Part shown: positions 1 through 6,790 of the stretch, in pieces | How the letters are laid out: every line of letters starts with the position of its first letter | Numbering within the stretch: position 1 is the first letter of the stretch | Assembly (NCBI GenBank): GCA_017503865.1 | Contig: JAFVSI010000044.1 | Location: 1 to 64,000 of the forward strand | DNA length: 64,000 bases | Direction of reading: 5' to 3' | DNA from: Clostridia bacterium | GTDB taxonomy: Bacteria; Bacillota; Clostridia; Oscillospirales; CAG-272 | The notes under the pieces: generated by a model | The model's database searches: none | What the model was told of the DNA's origin: nothing | The model's input: the letters and a program-made list of their open reading frames with translations, nothing else | Program-made: the position numbers and the translations under genes

Positions 1-32
1 TGCTGACGAAATAATTTTTTATACTGACATAG

Positions 33-64
33 AATAGGACGTACAATTTTGTACGTCCTATTTT
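33..64 (+). terminator. Intrinsic terminator of an upstream gene outside the window
   Basis: A perfect 12-bp stem (33-44 with 51-62) with a 6-nt loop is followed by T residues on the + strand. It probably ends a gene lying before base 1 and isolates the metal operon that follows. Confidence 0.8.
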
Positions 65-75
65 ATAGGTTTCTA

Positions 76-104
76 TTGACATTATATTTCATTTGTACTA
101 TAAT
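76..104 (+). promoter_or_regulatory. Sigma-A promoter of the metal-efflux operon
   Basis: TTGACA at 76-81 and TATAAT at 99-104 are both perfect consensus boxes with an ideal 17-bp spacer. The first gene of the metal operon starts 54 bp after the -10 box. Such a strong promoter fits control by a repressor. Confidence 0.9.
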
Positions 105-113
105 ATAACCAAT

Positions 114-133
114 GATTGAACAATCGTTCAATC
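114..133. promoter_or_regulatory. Probable ArsR/SmtB operator
   Basis: A perfect 8-bp inverted repeat, GATTGAAC-AATC-GTTCAATC, lies about 10 bp after the -10 box, over the expected transcription start. Imperfect palindromes containing TGAA/TTCA in this position are typical operators for SmtB/CadC/CzrA repressors. The likely ligand is the ArsR-family protein encoded as the third gene of this operon, giving negative autoregulation relieved by metal. Assignment is by position and motif. Confidence 0.75.
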
Positions 134-158
134 GTAATTGCTTTTGTGAGGTATAGTT

Positions 159-377
159 ATGGAAAAGATTTATGACATTGAGGTTGATTGCGCTAATTGT
201 GCAAACAAAATGGAAGAAGCAGCTAATAAAACCGACGGTGTGAAATCAGCTGTTGTTAATTTTATGACCTTGAAGCTCAAGGTCGAGTTTGAAGATGATG
301 CCAATGAAAAGAAAGTAATGAAAAACGTCCTTAAAAACTGCAAAAAGGTTGAGGACGACTGTGAAATTTATTTTTAA
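159..377 (+). CDS. Stand-alone heavy-metal-associated (HMA) domain protein
   Basis: A 72-residue protein made of one HMA/ferredoxin-like domain with the metal-binding CxxC motif at Cys11 and Cys14 (DCANCA). This motif is typical of the N-terminal domain of Cd/Zn-type P1B ATPases. Here the domain is a separate gene, 5 bp before an ATPase that lacks any N-terminal HMA domain, so it probably acts as a cytosolic chaperone or a detached regulatory domain that hands metal to the pump. A GAGGT ribosome binding site precedes the ATG. It is the first gene behind the promoter at 76-104. The two proteins are in different reading frames. Confidence 0.9.
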   Translation: MEKIYDIEVDCANCANKMEEAANKTDGVKSAVVNFMTLKLKVEFEDDANEKKVMKNVLKNCKKVEDDCEIYF

Positions 378-382
378 ATAAA

Positions 383-2251
383 ATGACAAAGAAGCAAAAG
401 AGAATTCTTATAAGAATAATACTTTCGATGGTAATAGTGGCTTTAACAACAATATTACCTTTAAAATCTATTTTAAAGTTTTTACTGTATTTCACAGCGT
501 ACTTTCTTGTAGGATACGACATACTTCGTAAAGCGTTTAAGGGGATTTTACGCGGGCAAGCTTTTGACGAGAATTTCCTCATGGCAATAGCAACTGTAGG
601 TGCATTTATACTCGGTGAATTTATTGAGGGTGTCGCAGTTATGCTTTTATATCAAATTGGAGAGCTTTTTCAAGGACTTGCGGTCGGAAAAAGCCGCAGA
701 AACATAAAAGAGCTGATTGATATTTCACCCGAATATGCAAATGTTGAATGCGAAAACGGTGAAATTATGAAAGTATCTCCAAACGAGGTTAAGATTGGAA
801 GTACTGTCGTTGTTAAGGTTGGTGAAAAAATACCTATTGACGGCGTTGTAATTGACGGAGTTTCCTCGCTTAATACTTCAGCTCTCACAGGTGAAAGTTT
901 ACCGAAAGATGTTTTTGTCGGTGATGATGTTGTAAGCGGAGCAATAAATACGTCTTCTGTTATAAAAATTAAAACCACAAAAAAATACGAGGACTCAACT
1001 GTTGCAAAAATTTTAGAGTTGATCGAAAATTTCGGTAACAAAAAATCACGTTCAGAGAAATTTATATCAAAATTTGCAAAATTCTATACGCCCGTTGTTT
1101 GTTTATCTGCGTTAGCAATTGCAATAATACCGCCTTTTATTATTTATCTATTAACTAAAAGCTTTACGTTTGCTGATTGGATATACAGAGCGTTGACGTT
1201 TTTGGTAATTAGTTGCCCTTGTGCACTTGTTATAAGCATACCGCTTACTTTTTTCTCTGCAATTGGCGGTGCAGGTAAATATGGAATTCTAATCAAAGGC
1301 TCAAACTATATAGAGACACTTTCAAAAACTAAATGCGTTGTTTTTGATAAAACAGGGACTCTGACTAAGGGAACCTTCTCTGTAACAGATGTTATTTCAG
1401 TCGGTATCGATAAAGAAAAAGTACTTGAATATGCAGCACTTGCTGAAATGTTTTCAACGCACCCAATAAGCGTTTGTATTCGTAATGCAACTGATGCTTG
1501 TCTTGACGCTTCGAGAGTAACAAATGTAAAAGATATTGCCGGACAAGGTATTACAGCCACCGTTGATGGTAGGGAAGTATCTGTTGGTAATTCTAAGCTT
1601 ATGGAAAGTTTGGGAATAGAATATACCGATAGCAGTACATCTCTAACGCACGCTTACGTTGCGATTGATGGATATTATGCCGGAGAAATCATTATATCCG
1701 ATGAGCTTAAGCCTACTTCAAAGCTCGCACTTTCAGAGCTTTCAAAAATTGGCATAAAGAAAACAGCAATGTTAAGTGGAGACTCAAAAGCAGTAGCAGA
1801 AAAAATTGCAAACGAACTTAAACTCGACGTTGCTTATGCGGAGCTTTTACCCGGTGATAAAGTCAATATCCTCGAAAATCTTATGAGTGAACTTACAGCT
1901 AGTGAAAAGCTCGTTTACGTGGGTGATGGAATAAATGATGCACCTGTCCTTGCAAGAGCTGACGTTGGTGTTGCTATGGGAGCTTTAGGCAGTGATTCTG
2001 CTATTGAAGCTGCGGATATTGTTTTGATGGACGATAACCCAATAAAACTTGTTAAAGCAATTAAGCTTGCAAAAAAGAGCGTAAGAATTGTGTATCAAAA
2101 TATTGTATTCGCACTATTCGTTAAATTCGTTTGTCTTTTGCTCGGTGCTATTGGACTTACTAATATGTGGACGGCAATCTTTGCTGACGTGGGAGTTATG
2201 ATAATTGCGGTTCTTAATTCTATTAGAGCACTAAAAGTTAAAAATTTATGA
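383..2251 (+). CDS. cadA: P1B-type heavy-metal (Zn/Cd/Pb) exporting ATPase
   Basis: A 622-residue membrane ATPase that exports soft divalent metals. Visible signatures are the metal-site CPC in a membrane helix (residues 278-280), the phosphorylated Asp322 in DKTGTLT, the TGES actuator motif near 169, the HP motif in STHPIS near 371 and the hinge GDGINDAP near 515. CPC with a linked ArsR repressor and a DCANCA-type HMA protein points to Zn/Cd/Pb rather than Cu. The protein starts directly with membrane helices and has no N-terminal metal-binding domain; that domain is the preceding small gene. I see no Shine-Dalgarno before the ATG, so translation is probably coupled to the upstream stop codon. 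The exact metal is inferred. Confidence 0.95.
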   Translation: MTKKQKRILIRIILSMVIVALTTILPLKSILKFLLYFTAYFLVGYDILRKAFKGILRGQAFDENFLMAIATVGAFILGEFIEGVAVMLLYQIGELFQGLAVGKSRRNIKELIDISPEYANVECENGEIMKVSPNEVKIGSTVVVKVGEKIPIDGVVIDGVSSLNTSALTGESLPKDVFVGDDVVSGAINTSSVIKIKTTKKYEDSTVAKILELIENFGNKKSRSEKFISKFAKFYTPVVCLSALAIAIIPPFIIYLLTKSFTFADWIYRALTFLVISCPCALVISIPLTFFSAIGGAGKYGILIKGSNYIETLSKTKCVVFDKTGTLTKGTFSVTDVISVGIDKEKVLEYAALAEMFSTHPISVCIRNATDACLDASRVTNVKDIAGQGITATVDGREVSVGNSKLMESLGIEYTDSSTSLTHAYVAIDGYYAGEIIISDELKPTSKLALSELSKIGIKKTAMLSGDSKAVAEKIANELKLDVAYAELLPGDKVNILENLMSELTASEKLVYVGDGINDAPVLARADVGVAMGALGSDSAIEAADIVLMDDNPIKLVKAIKLAKKSVRIVYQNIVFALFVKFVCLLLGAIGLTNMWTAIFADVGVMIIAVLNSIRALKVKNL

Positions 2252-2261
2252 GGTAAAATAA

Positions 2262-2615
2262 ATGGAAGATAACATTTTGTGTCAAGAGAAAGAAATCCAT
2301 ACTGATCTTTTAAAAAATATCAACGAGAAGATGCCTGAGGAAGAGAAAATATTTGACCTTTCCGAGCTTTTCAAGATTCTTGGTGACTCAACGAGAATGA
2401 GGATACTGTTTGTTTTGTTTGAATCCGAAGCTTGTACTTGTGACTTAGCTGAGGTCTTGAAAATGACTTCTTCTGCAATTTCTCATCAGTTGAAATCTCT
2501 TCAAAGAGCCAAGCTTGTCAAGAGCCGCAGAGATGGCCGCACTGTCTACTATTCGCTTGCCGACGAACACGTAAGAACTATTATAAGTCAAGGAATGGAG
2601 CATATCGAGGAATGA
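2262..2615 (+). CDS. ArsR/SmtB-family metal-sensing repressor
   Basis: A 117-residue winged-helix repressor. The recognition region contains TSSAISHQLKSL and a basic wing RRDGRTVYYSL. The last helix carries a complete alpha-5 metal site, D-x-H-x10-H-x2-E (Asp101, His103, His114, Glu117), the arrangement known from zinc sensors such as SmtB and CzrA. Cys58 and Cys60 near the third helix could add an alpha-3 site as in CadC. It likely represses its own operon through the inverted repeat at 114-133 and releases DNA when Zn or Cd binds. Its GAGGT ribosome binding site overlaps the ATPase stop codon, indicating co-transcription. Confidence 0.93.
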   Translation: MEDNILCQEKEIHTDLLKNINEKMPEEEKIFDLSELFKILGDSTRMRILFVLFESEACTCDLAEVLKMTSSAISHQLKSLQRAKLVKSRRDGRTVYYSLADEHVRTIISQGMEHIEE

Positions 2616-3343
2616 CGTCTCGCTTTTCTTTAAGCTCAAATGCTTTAAAAATTATTGCTCTTATCTCAATGACTATTGACCATATTGGTCTTATGTTCTT
2701 CCCTCAATATAATATTTTTCGTATTATTGGAAGAATCGCTCTACCTATTTTCTCGTTTATGATAGCAGAAGGTTGCAGATACACAAAAAATAAGCTAAGA
2801 TATTTTTTAACGGTCTTTTTGCTTGGCATGGTATGTCAGATAGCATACGGTTTATACAGCGATGACATTTATTTAAATATACTGCTCACCTTCTCAATTT
2901 CAATACTTCTTGTTTATGCATTGCAAAATATTAAAAACGCCTTTTTTGACACAAGTGAAAGGCTGATTACAAAAGCAATATCTGTTTTTGTGTTTATATT
3001 GGCAGTTGCAGCAGTTTATATAGTCAACTTATTCATAGTGATCGACTACGGATTTTTTGGCTGCGTGTTGCCTGTCTTTGCATCAATTTTTCACGTGCCT
3101 AAAAATTGCGAATCTTCAAAACTGACAAAGCTTGATAATAACCTATCCTCAGTACTATTACTAAGCTTTGGAATGCTGCTTTTGACAATTGCCTCAGGAA
3201 TCAATCAGGCTTGGTGTTTCCTATCCTTGCCATTTTTGCTTCTATATTCAGGTAAAAGAGGGAAGTTGAGAATTAAATATTTCTTCTACCTTTATTATCC
3301 GGCACATTTATTACTGTTAGAAGCTATAAGTCTTATAATTTAA
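2612..3343 (+). CDS. TraX-family integral membrane protein
   Basis: A 243-residue, very hydrophobic protein whose opening matches the TraX family, in particular the motifs NALKIIALISMTIDHIG and GRIALPIFSFMIAEG. TraX of the F plasmid is a membrane protein linked to pilin N-acetylation; chromosomal Firmicute homologues are numerous and their role is not established. The start codon overlaps the repressor stop by 4 bp (ATGA), so it belongs to the metal-efflux transcript, though no known role ties it to metals. A hairpin terminator follows at 3390. Confidence 0.85.
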   Translation: MTSRFSLSSNALKIIALISMTIDHIGLMFFPQYNIFRIIGRIALPIFSFMIAEGCRYTKNKLRYFLTVFLLGMVCQIAYGLYSDDIYLNILLTFSISILLVYALQNIKNAFFDTSERLITKAISVFVFILAVAAVYIVNLFIVIDYGFFGCVLPVFASIFHVPKNCESSKLTKLDNNLSSVLLLSFGMLLLTIASGINQAWCFLSLPFLLLYSGKRGKLRIKYFFYLYYPAHLLLLEAISLII

Positions 3344-3389
3344 AAACAAAAGACGTGCCTTAGGGTCGTACCCTAAAGGACAGTTTTTA

Positions 3390-3432
3390 AAAATACGGTA
3401 TATCTCGAAAGGGATATGCCGTATTTTGCTTT
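3390..3432 (+). terminator. Intrinsic terminator of the metal-efflux operon
   Basis: A 13-bp stem (AATACGGTATATC with GATATGCCGTATT, one G-T pair) is followed by TTTTGCTTTT. It lies about 45 bp after the TraX-like gene. A second small hairpin (TAGGGTCGTACCCTA, 3361-3375) precedes it. Confidence 0.8.
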
Positions 3433-3490
3433 TGTGTCCACAAAAGCAGTGCTTGTCAGGAAAATTAATAAAGCATAGATGAACATAAAA

Positions 3491-3616
3491 AAGGCTCCCT
3501 TGTGCAAAGGGAGCTGATGCCGAAGGCGGCTGAGGGATTGTTTACAAGACAAAACTAACTTATACAATCCCTTCGTCTCGCTCACGCGAGCCACCTCCCT
3601 TTACATAAGGGAGGCT
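3491..3616. repeat. Structured MITE-like or REP-like intergenic repeat
   Basis: About 126 bp with nested dyad symmetry. The left end forms a hairpin around CTCCCTT-GTGC-AAAGGGAG and the right end another around CCTCCCTT-TACAT-AAGGGAGG; between them AGGGATTGT pairs with ACAATCCCT. The ends are related inverted repeats (GGCTCCCTT and AAGGGAGGC). No protein is supported inside it. This build, with CTCCCTT-type ends, resembles small non-autonomous repeats scattered in clostridial genomes; I see only one copy in this window, so repetitiveness is inferred. Confidence 0.6.
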
Positions 3617-3657
3617 ATTATCGATTGGCATTTCAATATTTCTCGACACATTGGAAT

Positions 3658-4023
3658 TTACTTTCTCCAATGGCTTACCACATGGTGATATATATTCTCG
3701 TTAAAATCAACAATATAGTCACGATGCTCTTCAAATGACAGATAATAAGCATCAATCGTTGCTATACCAAGTTTCAATGCCTTTTGTAATCTATGGTTGC
3801 CATCAATTAGCTTGTCTATATTTTCTGTTAGCTTGACAATAATTAGAGGCTGAGTAATTTCGGTAGTCATAGCATATTTTTCGTTTCCGTGAAATGGATT
3901 GTTTAGAGCAAGAAGCTTAACATCGAATGCTCTTATTCTAAACTTTTCAATATCTTTGAGGAGCTTTTCGATGTCCCATATTATAGATCCATATTCATTA
4001 CCAATCTGATATTTTTGCTCCAT
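3658..4023 (-). CDS. ParB/sulfiredoxin-like domain protein, function unknown
   Basis: A 121-residue protein with a short ParB N-terminal-type core: a strand PLIIVKL followed by LIDGNHRLQKALKLG. The GNHR signature is the nucleotide-binding turn of the ParB/Srx superfamily. No DNA-binding helix-turn-helix is visible, so it is not a partition protein in the usual sense; small proteins of this kind are often uncharacterised. It is expressed alone from the promoter at 4118-4146. The C-terminal part after about residue 95 is acidic and His-rich and not recognised. Confidence 0.7.
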   Translation of the reverse strand: MEQKYQIGNEYGSIIWDIEKLLKDIEKFRIRAFDVKLLALNNPFHGNEKYAMTTEITQPLIIVKLTENIDKLIDGNHRLQKALKLGIATIDAYYLSFEEHRDYIVDFNENIYHHVVSHWRK

Positions 4024-4117
4024 ATCCGTTCCTCTTCAAATTCTTGTTTTTTATATGGCTGATTTATTCAAGTTTAACTTTTGTTTATCAGATGAATCAG
4101 GTTTAGTCCCTACTCCT

Positions 4118-4146
4118 ATTATAACACAGAAACCGCAGAAAATCAA
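4118..4146 (-). promoter_or_regulatory. Promoter of the ParB-like gene, overlapping a hairpin
   Basis: On the minus strand, TTGATT (4146-4141) and TATAAT (4123-4118) are separated by 17 bp. The -35 box lies in the loop of the hairpin at 4127-4159, and the hairpin's arm at 4127-4139 forms most of the spacer. Confidence 0.65.
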
Positions 4147-4165
4147 TCTGCGGTTTCTGCTTTTT
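4127..4165. terminator. Hairpin between the deacetylase and the ParB-like gene
   Basis: A perfect 13-bp stem (CAGAAACCGCAGA with its complement, 4127-4139 and 4147-4159) with a 7-nt loop. The + strand has the better T-run (CTTTTT), but the gene in a position to need it, the deacetylase, is on the minus strand, where the T-run is weak. It may be a poor terminator or an operator-like structure embedding the next promoter. The rest of 4024-4232 shows no gene. Confidence 0.6.
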
Positions 4166-4232
4166 CTGTCGGCAGGTAATGTATTCCAAAAACTGTCCTT
4201 AAGAGTACAATCCTTTGTGGCACGCCTTTGGT

Positions 4233-5087
4233 TTATCTGATTTTCTTTGTTTCGCCGGGCTCAATTGATACAAGATCGTTGTCAAGCGAAAACCAGAGCT
4301 TGCGTGACGTCGGATTCTTAGCAATAGTTAAATCTGCGGAGAATATCAAGTGATTGAAATCCTCGAGATATTCATATATCTCAATGTTTGTCGCATACCA
4401 AATTTCATCTTCACGACCGGACATAAACTCAACGAATTCTTCTATAACGTTCCAGTTATCATTCTGCATAAACTCGTAAGTATGTCCCCACAAATAGAAC
4501 ATTTGAGAATGAAATCTGATTTTTTTGTCAACGAAATTTTTTGCAAGCTCCATAAGTTTAGGATCGCCGTGATGACATGTTGGTTCGAGCCTCAACCAAT
4601 CACTCGGCAAATCAAACTTGTGAGAGCTTCTGACAACTCTTGAATAAACGATTCCACAAGCCTTAAGAACGTCGACTACCTTGTCATCATAAGAACCCTT
4701 AGGGTACGCCATACCTCTTATGATTGTGCCAAACTGCTCTTCGAGCGATCTTCGGTCAGTCAAGACTTCGTGGGCAACGGAGGCGGGAGGAAGGGTAGCG
4801 AGAAACGGGTGAGAGTAACCGTGAACAGCTATTTCGTGGACTGTGTTTCCGTAAATAGCTGTAGCATCGGATTTTTTGTGATAGTTCCATATCCAATCTT
4901 CACGATATTCCTTGTCCTCTGAGAGATATTTACCTGTGCTTAGATTAAAGGTAGCTTTTAAATTGTGTTCATCAAACAGTTTAACGAGTCTATCATCACT
5001 AATAAATCCGTCATCATAGCTGAATGTAAGAGCTTTTGAACGTCCTTCGGGAAAGCGTACAAATATAGATGGGATAGTTTTATACAT
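4233..5087 (-). CDS. Polysaccharide deacetylase (NodB homology domain)
   Basis: A 284-residue carbohydrate esterase 4-like protein. The catalytic and metal motifs are recognisable: LTFSYDDGF near residue 20 (the Asp-Asp of motif 1), HGYSHPFLA near 90 (the His pair that binds the metal) and YPKGSYDD near 128. There is no signal peptide or membrane anchor, so it looks cytoplasmic, unlike peptidoglycan deacetylases; a soluble sugar or glycan fragment is a more likely substrate. A strong AAAGGAG site precedes the ATG. The gene is divergent from the CPBP protease gene. Confidence 0.88.
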   Translation of the reverse strand: MYKTIPSIFVRFPEGRSKALTFSYDDGFISDDRLVKLFDEHNLKATFNLSTGKYLSEDKEYREDWIWNYHKKSDATAIYGNTVHEIAVHGYSHPFLATLPPASVAHEVLTDRRSLEEQFGTIIRGMAYPKGSYDDKVVDVLKACGIVYSRVVRSSHKFDLPSDWLRLEPTCHHGDPKLMELAKNFVDKKIRFHSQMFYLWGHTYEFMQNDNWNVIEEFVEFMSGREDEIWYATNIEIYEYLEDFNHLIFSADLTIAKNPTSRKLWFSLDNDLVSIEPGETKKIR

Positions 5088-5115
5088 ATCAATTCTCCTT
5101 TGTTTTATTGATTCA

Positions 5116-5143
5116 ATTATAACATCTCTAAGACAAAAGTCAA
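5116..5143 (-). promoter_or_regulatory. Promoter of the polysaccharide deacetylase
   Basis: Minus-strand TTGACT (5143-5138) and TATAAT (5121-5116) with a 16-bp spacer and a TGn extension just before the -10 box. Confidence 0.75.
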
Positions 5144-5161
5144 GATTTATGCGTGATATTA

Positions 5162-5190
5162 TTGAAATAACTTTAATAGCGTGTTATAAT
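5162..5190 (+). promoter_or_regulatory. Promoter of the CPBP protease gene
   Basis: TTGAAA (5162-5167) and TATAAT (5185-5190) are separated by 17 bp, again with a TGn extended -10. It lies back to back with the deacetylase promoter. Confidence 0.75.
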
Positions 5191-5213
5191 ACTTTTGAAA
5201 GTGTGGTGATATT

Positions 5214-5906
5214 ATGAATTTAAGGTCTAAAAATATTAAAACTACATACCTTATACTTTCTGTAATAATTTGTGCTGTTGCGATGTGTTTTGTCGATGCG
5301 GTTATTAAGCCTCAATACTTTATAAAATCTTTAATAAAGCTTTGCCTTTTTTTGATAGTTCCAAGTATTTATTTTATCGTAAATAAAAATGATAGAAAGC
5401 TACTAAAATCATTGTTTTCGTTTGAGTTAAAAACTCTCTTGGTGGCTATACTGCTCGGTCTTTTATGCTATGGATTTATTATGGGCGGTTACTTTTTCCT
5501 TAGAAATTCGTTTGATTTCTCAACGATTGCAAGCAAGCTTACCGAAAACGCGGGAGTTAGTGCCGATAATTTTCTTTACGTTGCCATTTATATTTCACTT
5601 GTAAATTCTTTTCTTGAAGAAATATTTTTTAGAGGTTTTGCTTTTATAATTCTTAAAAAACTTGTATCTCCCTTGTTTGCCTATCTATTCAGTGCTTCGT
5701 TATTCGCACTATATCACACGGGCATGATGATAGGTTATTACGGATTCGGTGTTTTGCTGCTTACTATAATTGGTCTATTGGCAGCAGGTCTCATGTTTAA
5801 CTTTTTAAACGATAAATGTAAAAATATCTATACATCTTGGCTTGTGCATATGTTCGCAAATTTTGGAATAAACACAGTTGGGTTTATTTTGTTTGGCGTA
5901 ATATAA
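5214..5906 (+). CDS. CPBP-family (Abi/CAAX-type) intramembrane metalloprotease
   Basis: A 230-residue polytopic membrane protein with the three CPBP motifs: EExxxR at Glu135, Glu136 and Arg140 (LEEIFFRGF), a His in FxxxH at His168 (LFALYH), and HxxxN at His212/Asn216. These form the active site of the glutamic/metal-dependent intramembrane proteases of the Rce1/MroQ type. In Firmicutes, members act in bacteriocin self-immunity or processing of peptides and membrane proteins; no bacteriocin genes are nearby, so the substrate is unknown. It is a single-gene transcript ending in the terminator at 5905-5932. Confidence 0.9.
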   Translation: MNLRSKNIKTTYLILSVIICAVAMCFVDAVIKPQYFIKSLIKLCLFLIVPSIYFIVNKNDRKLLKSLFSFELKTLLVAILLGLLCYGFIMGGYFFLRNSFDFSTIASKLTENAGVSADNFLYVAIYISLVNSFLEEIFFRGFAFIILKKLVSPLFAYLFSASLFALYHTGMMIGYYGFGVLLLTIIGLLAAGLMFNFLNDKCKNIYTSWLVHMFANFGINTVGFILFGVI

Positions 5907-5932
5907 AAAAGAGTGCTTCAGCGCTCTTTTTT
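5905..5932. terminator. Bidirectional terminator between CPBP protease and birA
   Basis: A 12-bp stem (AAAAAAGAGTGC with GCGCTCTTTTTT, one G-T pair) and a TTCA loop. Both strands have T-runs, so it serves both convergent genes. The birA stop codon (5918-5920) lies inside the loop. Confidence 0.85.
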
Positions 5933-6715
5933 GTTTTTTATACTAATTTCGCCTGCGTCAAGCACTCGTTTACTACCGTTTGAAAGAGAAACGATGAGAT
6001 GAGCATTTTCGTCAATATCAACAGCTCTTGCAGTGTACGTTTCATTTGGTGTTATAACTTCTATTTCTTCTCCAAGCATACAAAGTCTCGTTTTGTATTC
6101 GGCTATAAAAGCTCGGCTATCAAGATTAAGAGAGTAGCTGTATATTTCATTGATTATTGAAGCTGCAAGTTTTTCTATCGAATAGGAGCTTGGTGTATTG
6201 CTGCCAAAAATCGATGTTGCGATATCTTTAATATCTTCGGGGAACCCCTCGATTGGAGTTGATATATTTATACCTATACCAACAATCACGTAATCAAGTT
6301 GGTTTTTTTCAGGTGAAAAGGAAGACTCGCAAAGAATACCTGCGACTTTCTTTTTGTCAATGTATACGTCATTTATCCACTTAATTTTTGTAGATACTCC
6401 CGAAACTTTTTCAATTGCTTTTGCAACACAGAGAGCTGCACAAGGAGTTAAAAGGGAAGTAATCTGCGGTAAAAAACTCGGTCTTAAAAGTATACTCATA
6501 TAGAGTCCCGTCTTTTCAGGGGAAAAGAAAGACCTGCCACGTCTGCCGCGTCCTGCGGTTTGACTTGATGCAATTATGACAGCTTCCTTGTCCTTGTTGC
6601 TTTGAGCAAATTCTTTTGCTAAATCGTTTGTAGAGGTTACACTTTCGTAAAGATAGATTTCAAAAGAATTTAAATTATCATTTTGCAAACTATATAGTAA
6701 TTTCTTATCCAACAT
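5918..6715 (-). CDS. birA: Biotin--[acetyl-CoA-carboxylase] ligase, HTH-less
   Basis: A 265-residue enzyme that makes biotinyl-AMP and attaches biotin to the lysine of carrier domains. The signature GRGRRG at residues 55-60 and the KWINDVYIDKKKVAGILCE block near 115-134 are the biotin/ATP site, and a small C-terminal beta domain follows. It lacks the N-terminal helix-turn-helix of bifunctional BirA, so it cannot be the biotin repressor. No biotin biosynthesis genes are in the window. Its probable client here is the biotin carrier at 31516-31911. Confidence 0.93.
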   Translation of the reverse strand: MLDKKLLYSLQNDNLNSFEIYLYESVTSTNDLAKEFAQSNKDKEAVIIASSQTAGRGRRGRSFFSPEKTGLYMSILLRPSFLPQITSLLTPCAALCVAKAIEKVSGVSTKIKWINDVYIDKKKVAGILCESSFSPEKNQLDYVIVGIGINISTPIEGFPEDIKDIATSIFGSNTPSSYSIEKLAASIINEIYSYSLNLDSRAFIAEYKTRLCMLGEEIEVITPNETYTARAVDIDENAHLIVSLSNGSKRVLDAGEISIKNKKER

Positions 6716-6742
6716 TAAATTTAAACTCCGATTTTTTTAATA

Positions 6743-6771
6743 ATTATAACACAAAAGCGGCTGTACTTCAA
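6743..6771 (-). promoter_or_regulatory. Promoter of birA embedded in the preceding terminator
   Basis: Minus-strand TTGAAG (6771-6766) and TATAAT (6748-6743) with a 17-bp spacer. The -35 box is in the loop of the terminator hairpin of the upstream ABC operon and the hairpin's second arm fills the spacer, the same layout as at 4118-4146. Confidence 0.7.
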
Positions 6772-6786
6772 GAGACAGCCGCTTTT
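6753..6786 (-). terminator. Terminator of the permuted-SBP ABC transporter operon
   Basis: A 12-bp perfect stem (6753-6764 with 6775-6786) with a 10-nt loop, starting 5 bp after the ATPase stop codon. The minus-strand arm ends in CTTTT followed by GTGTTAT. Confidence 0.75.
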
Positions 6787-6790
6787 ATAT

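Noticed and set aside
3373..3594. Open frame on the minus strand, 73 codons
   Set aside because: It spans a terminator and the structured repeat, has low-complexity composition and no ribosome binding site.
4055..4240. Open frame on the + strand, 61 codons
   Set aside because: It runs through the hairpin at 4127-4165 and overlaps the promoter of the ParB-like gene; no family resemblance.
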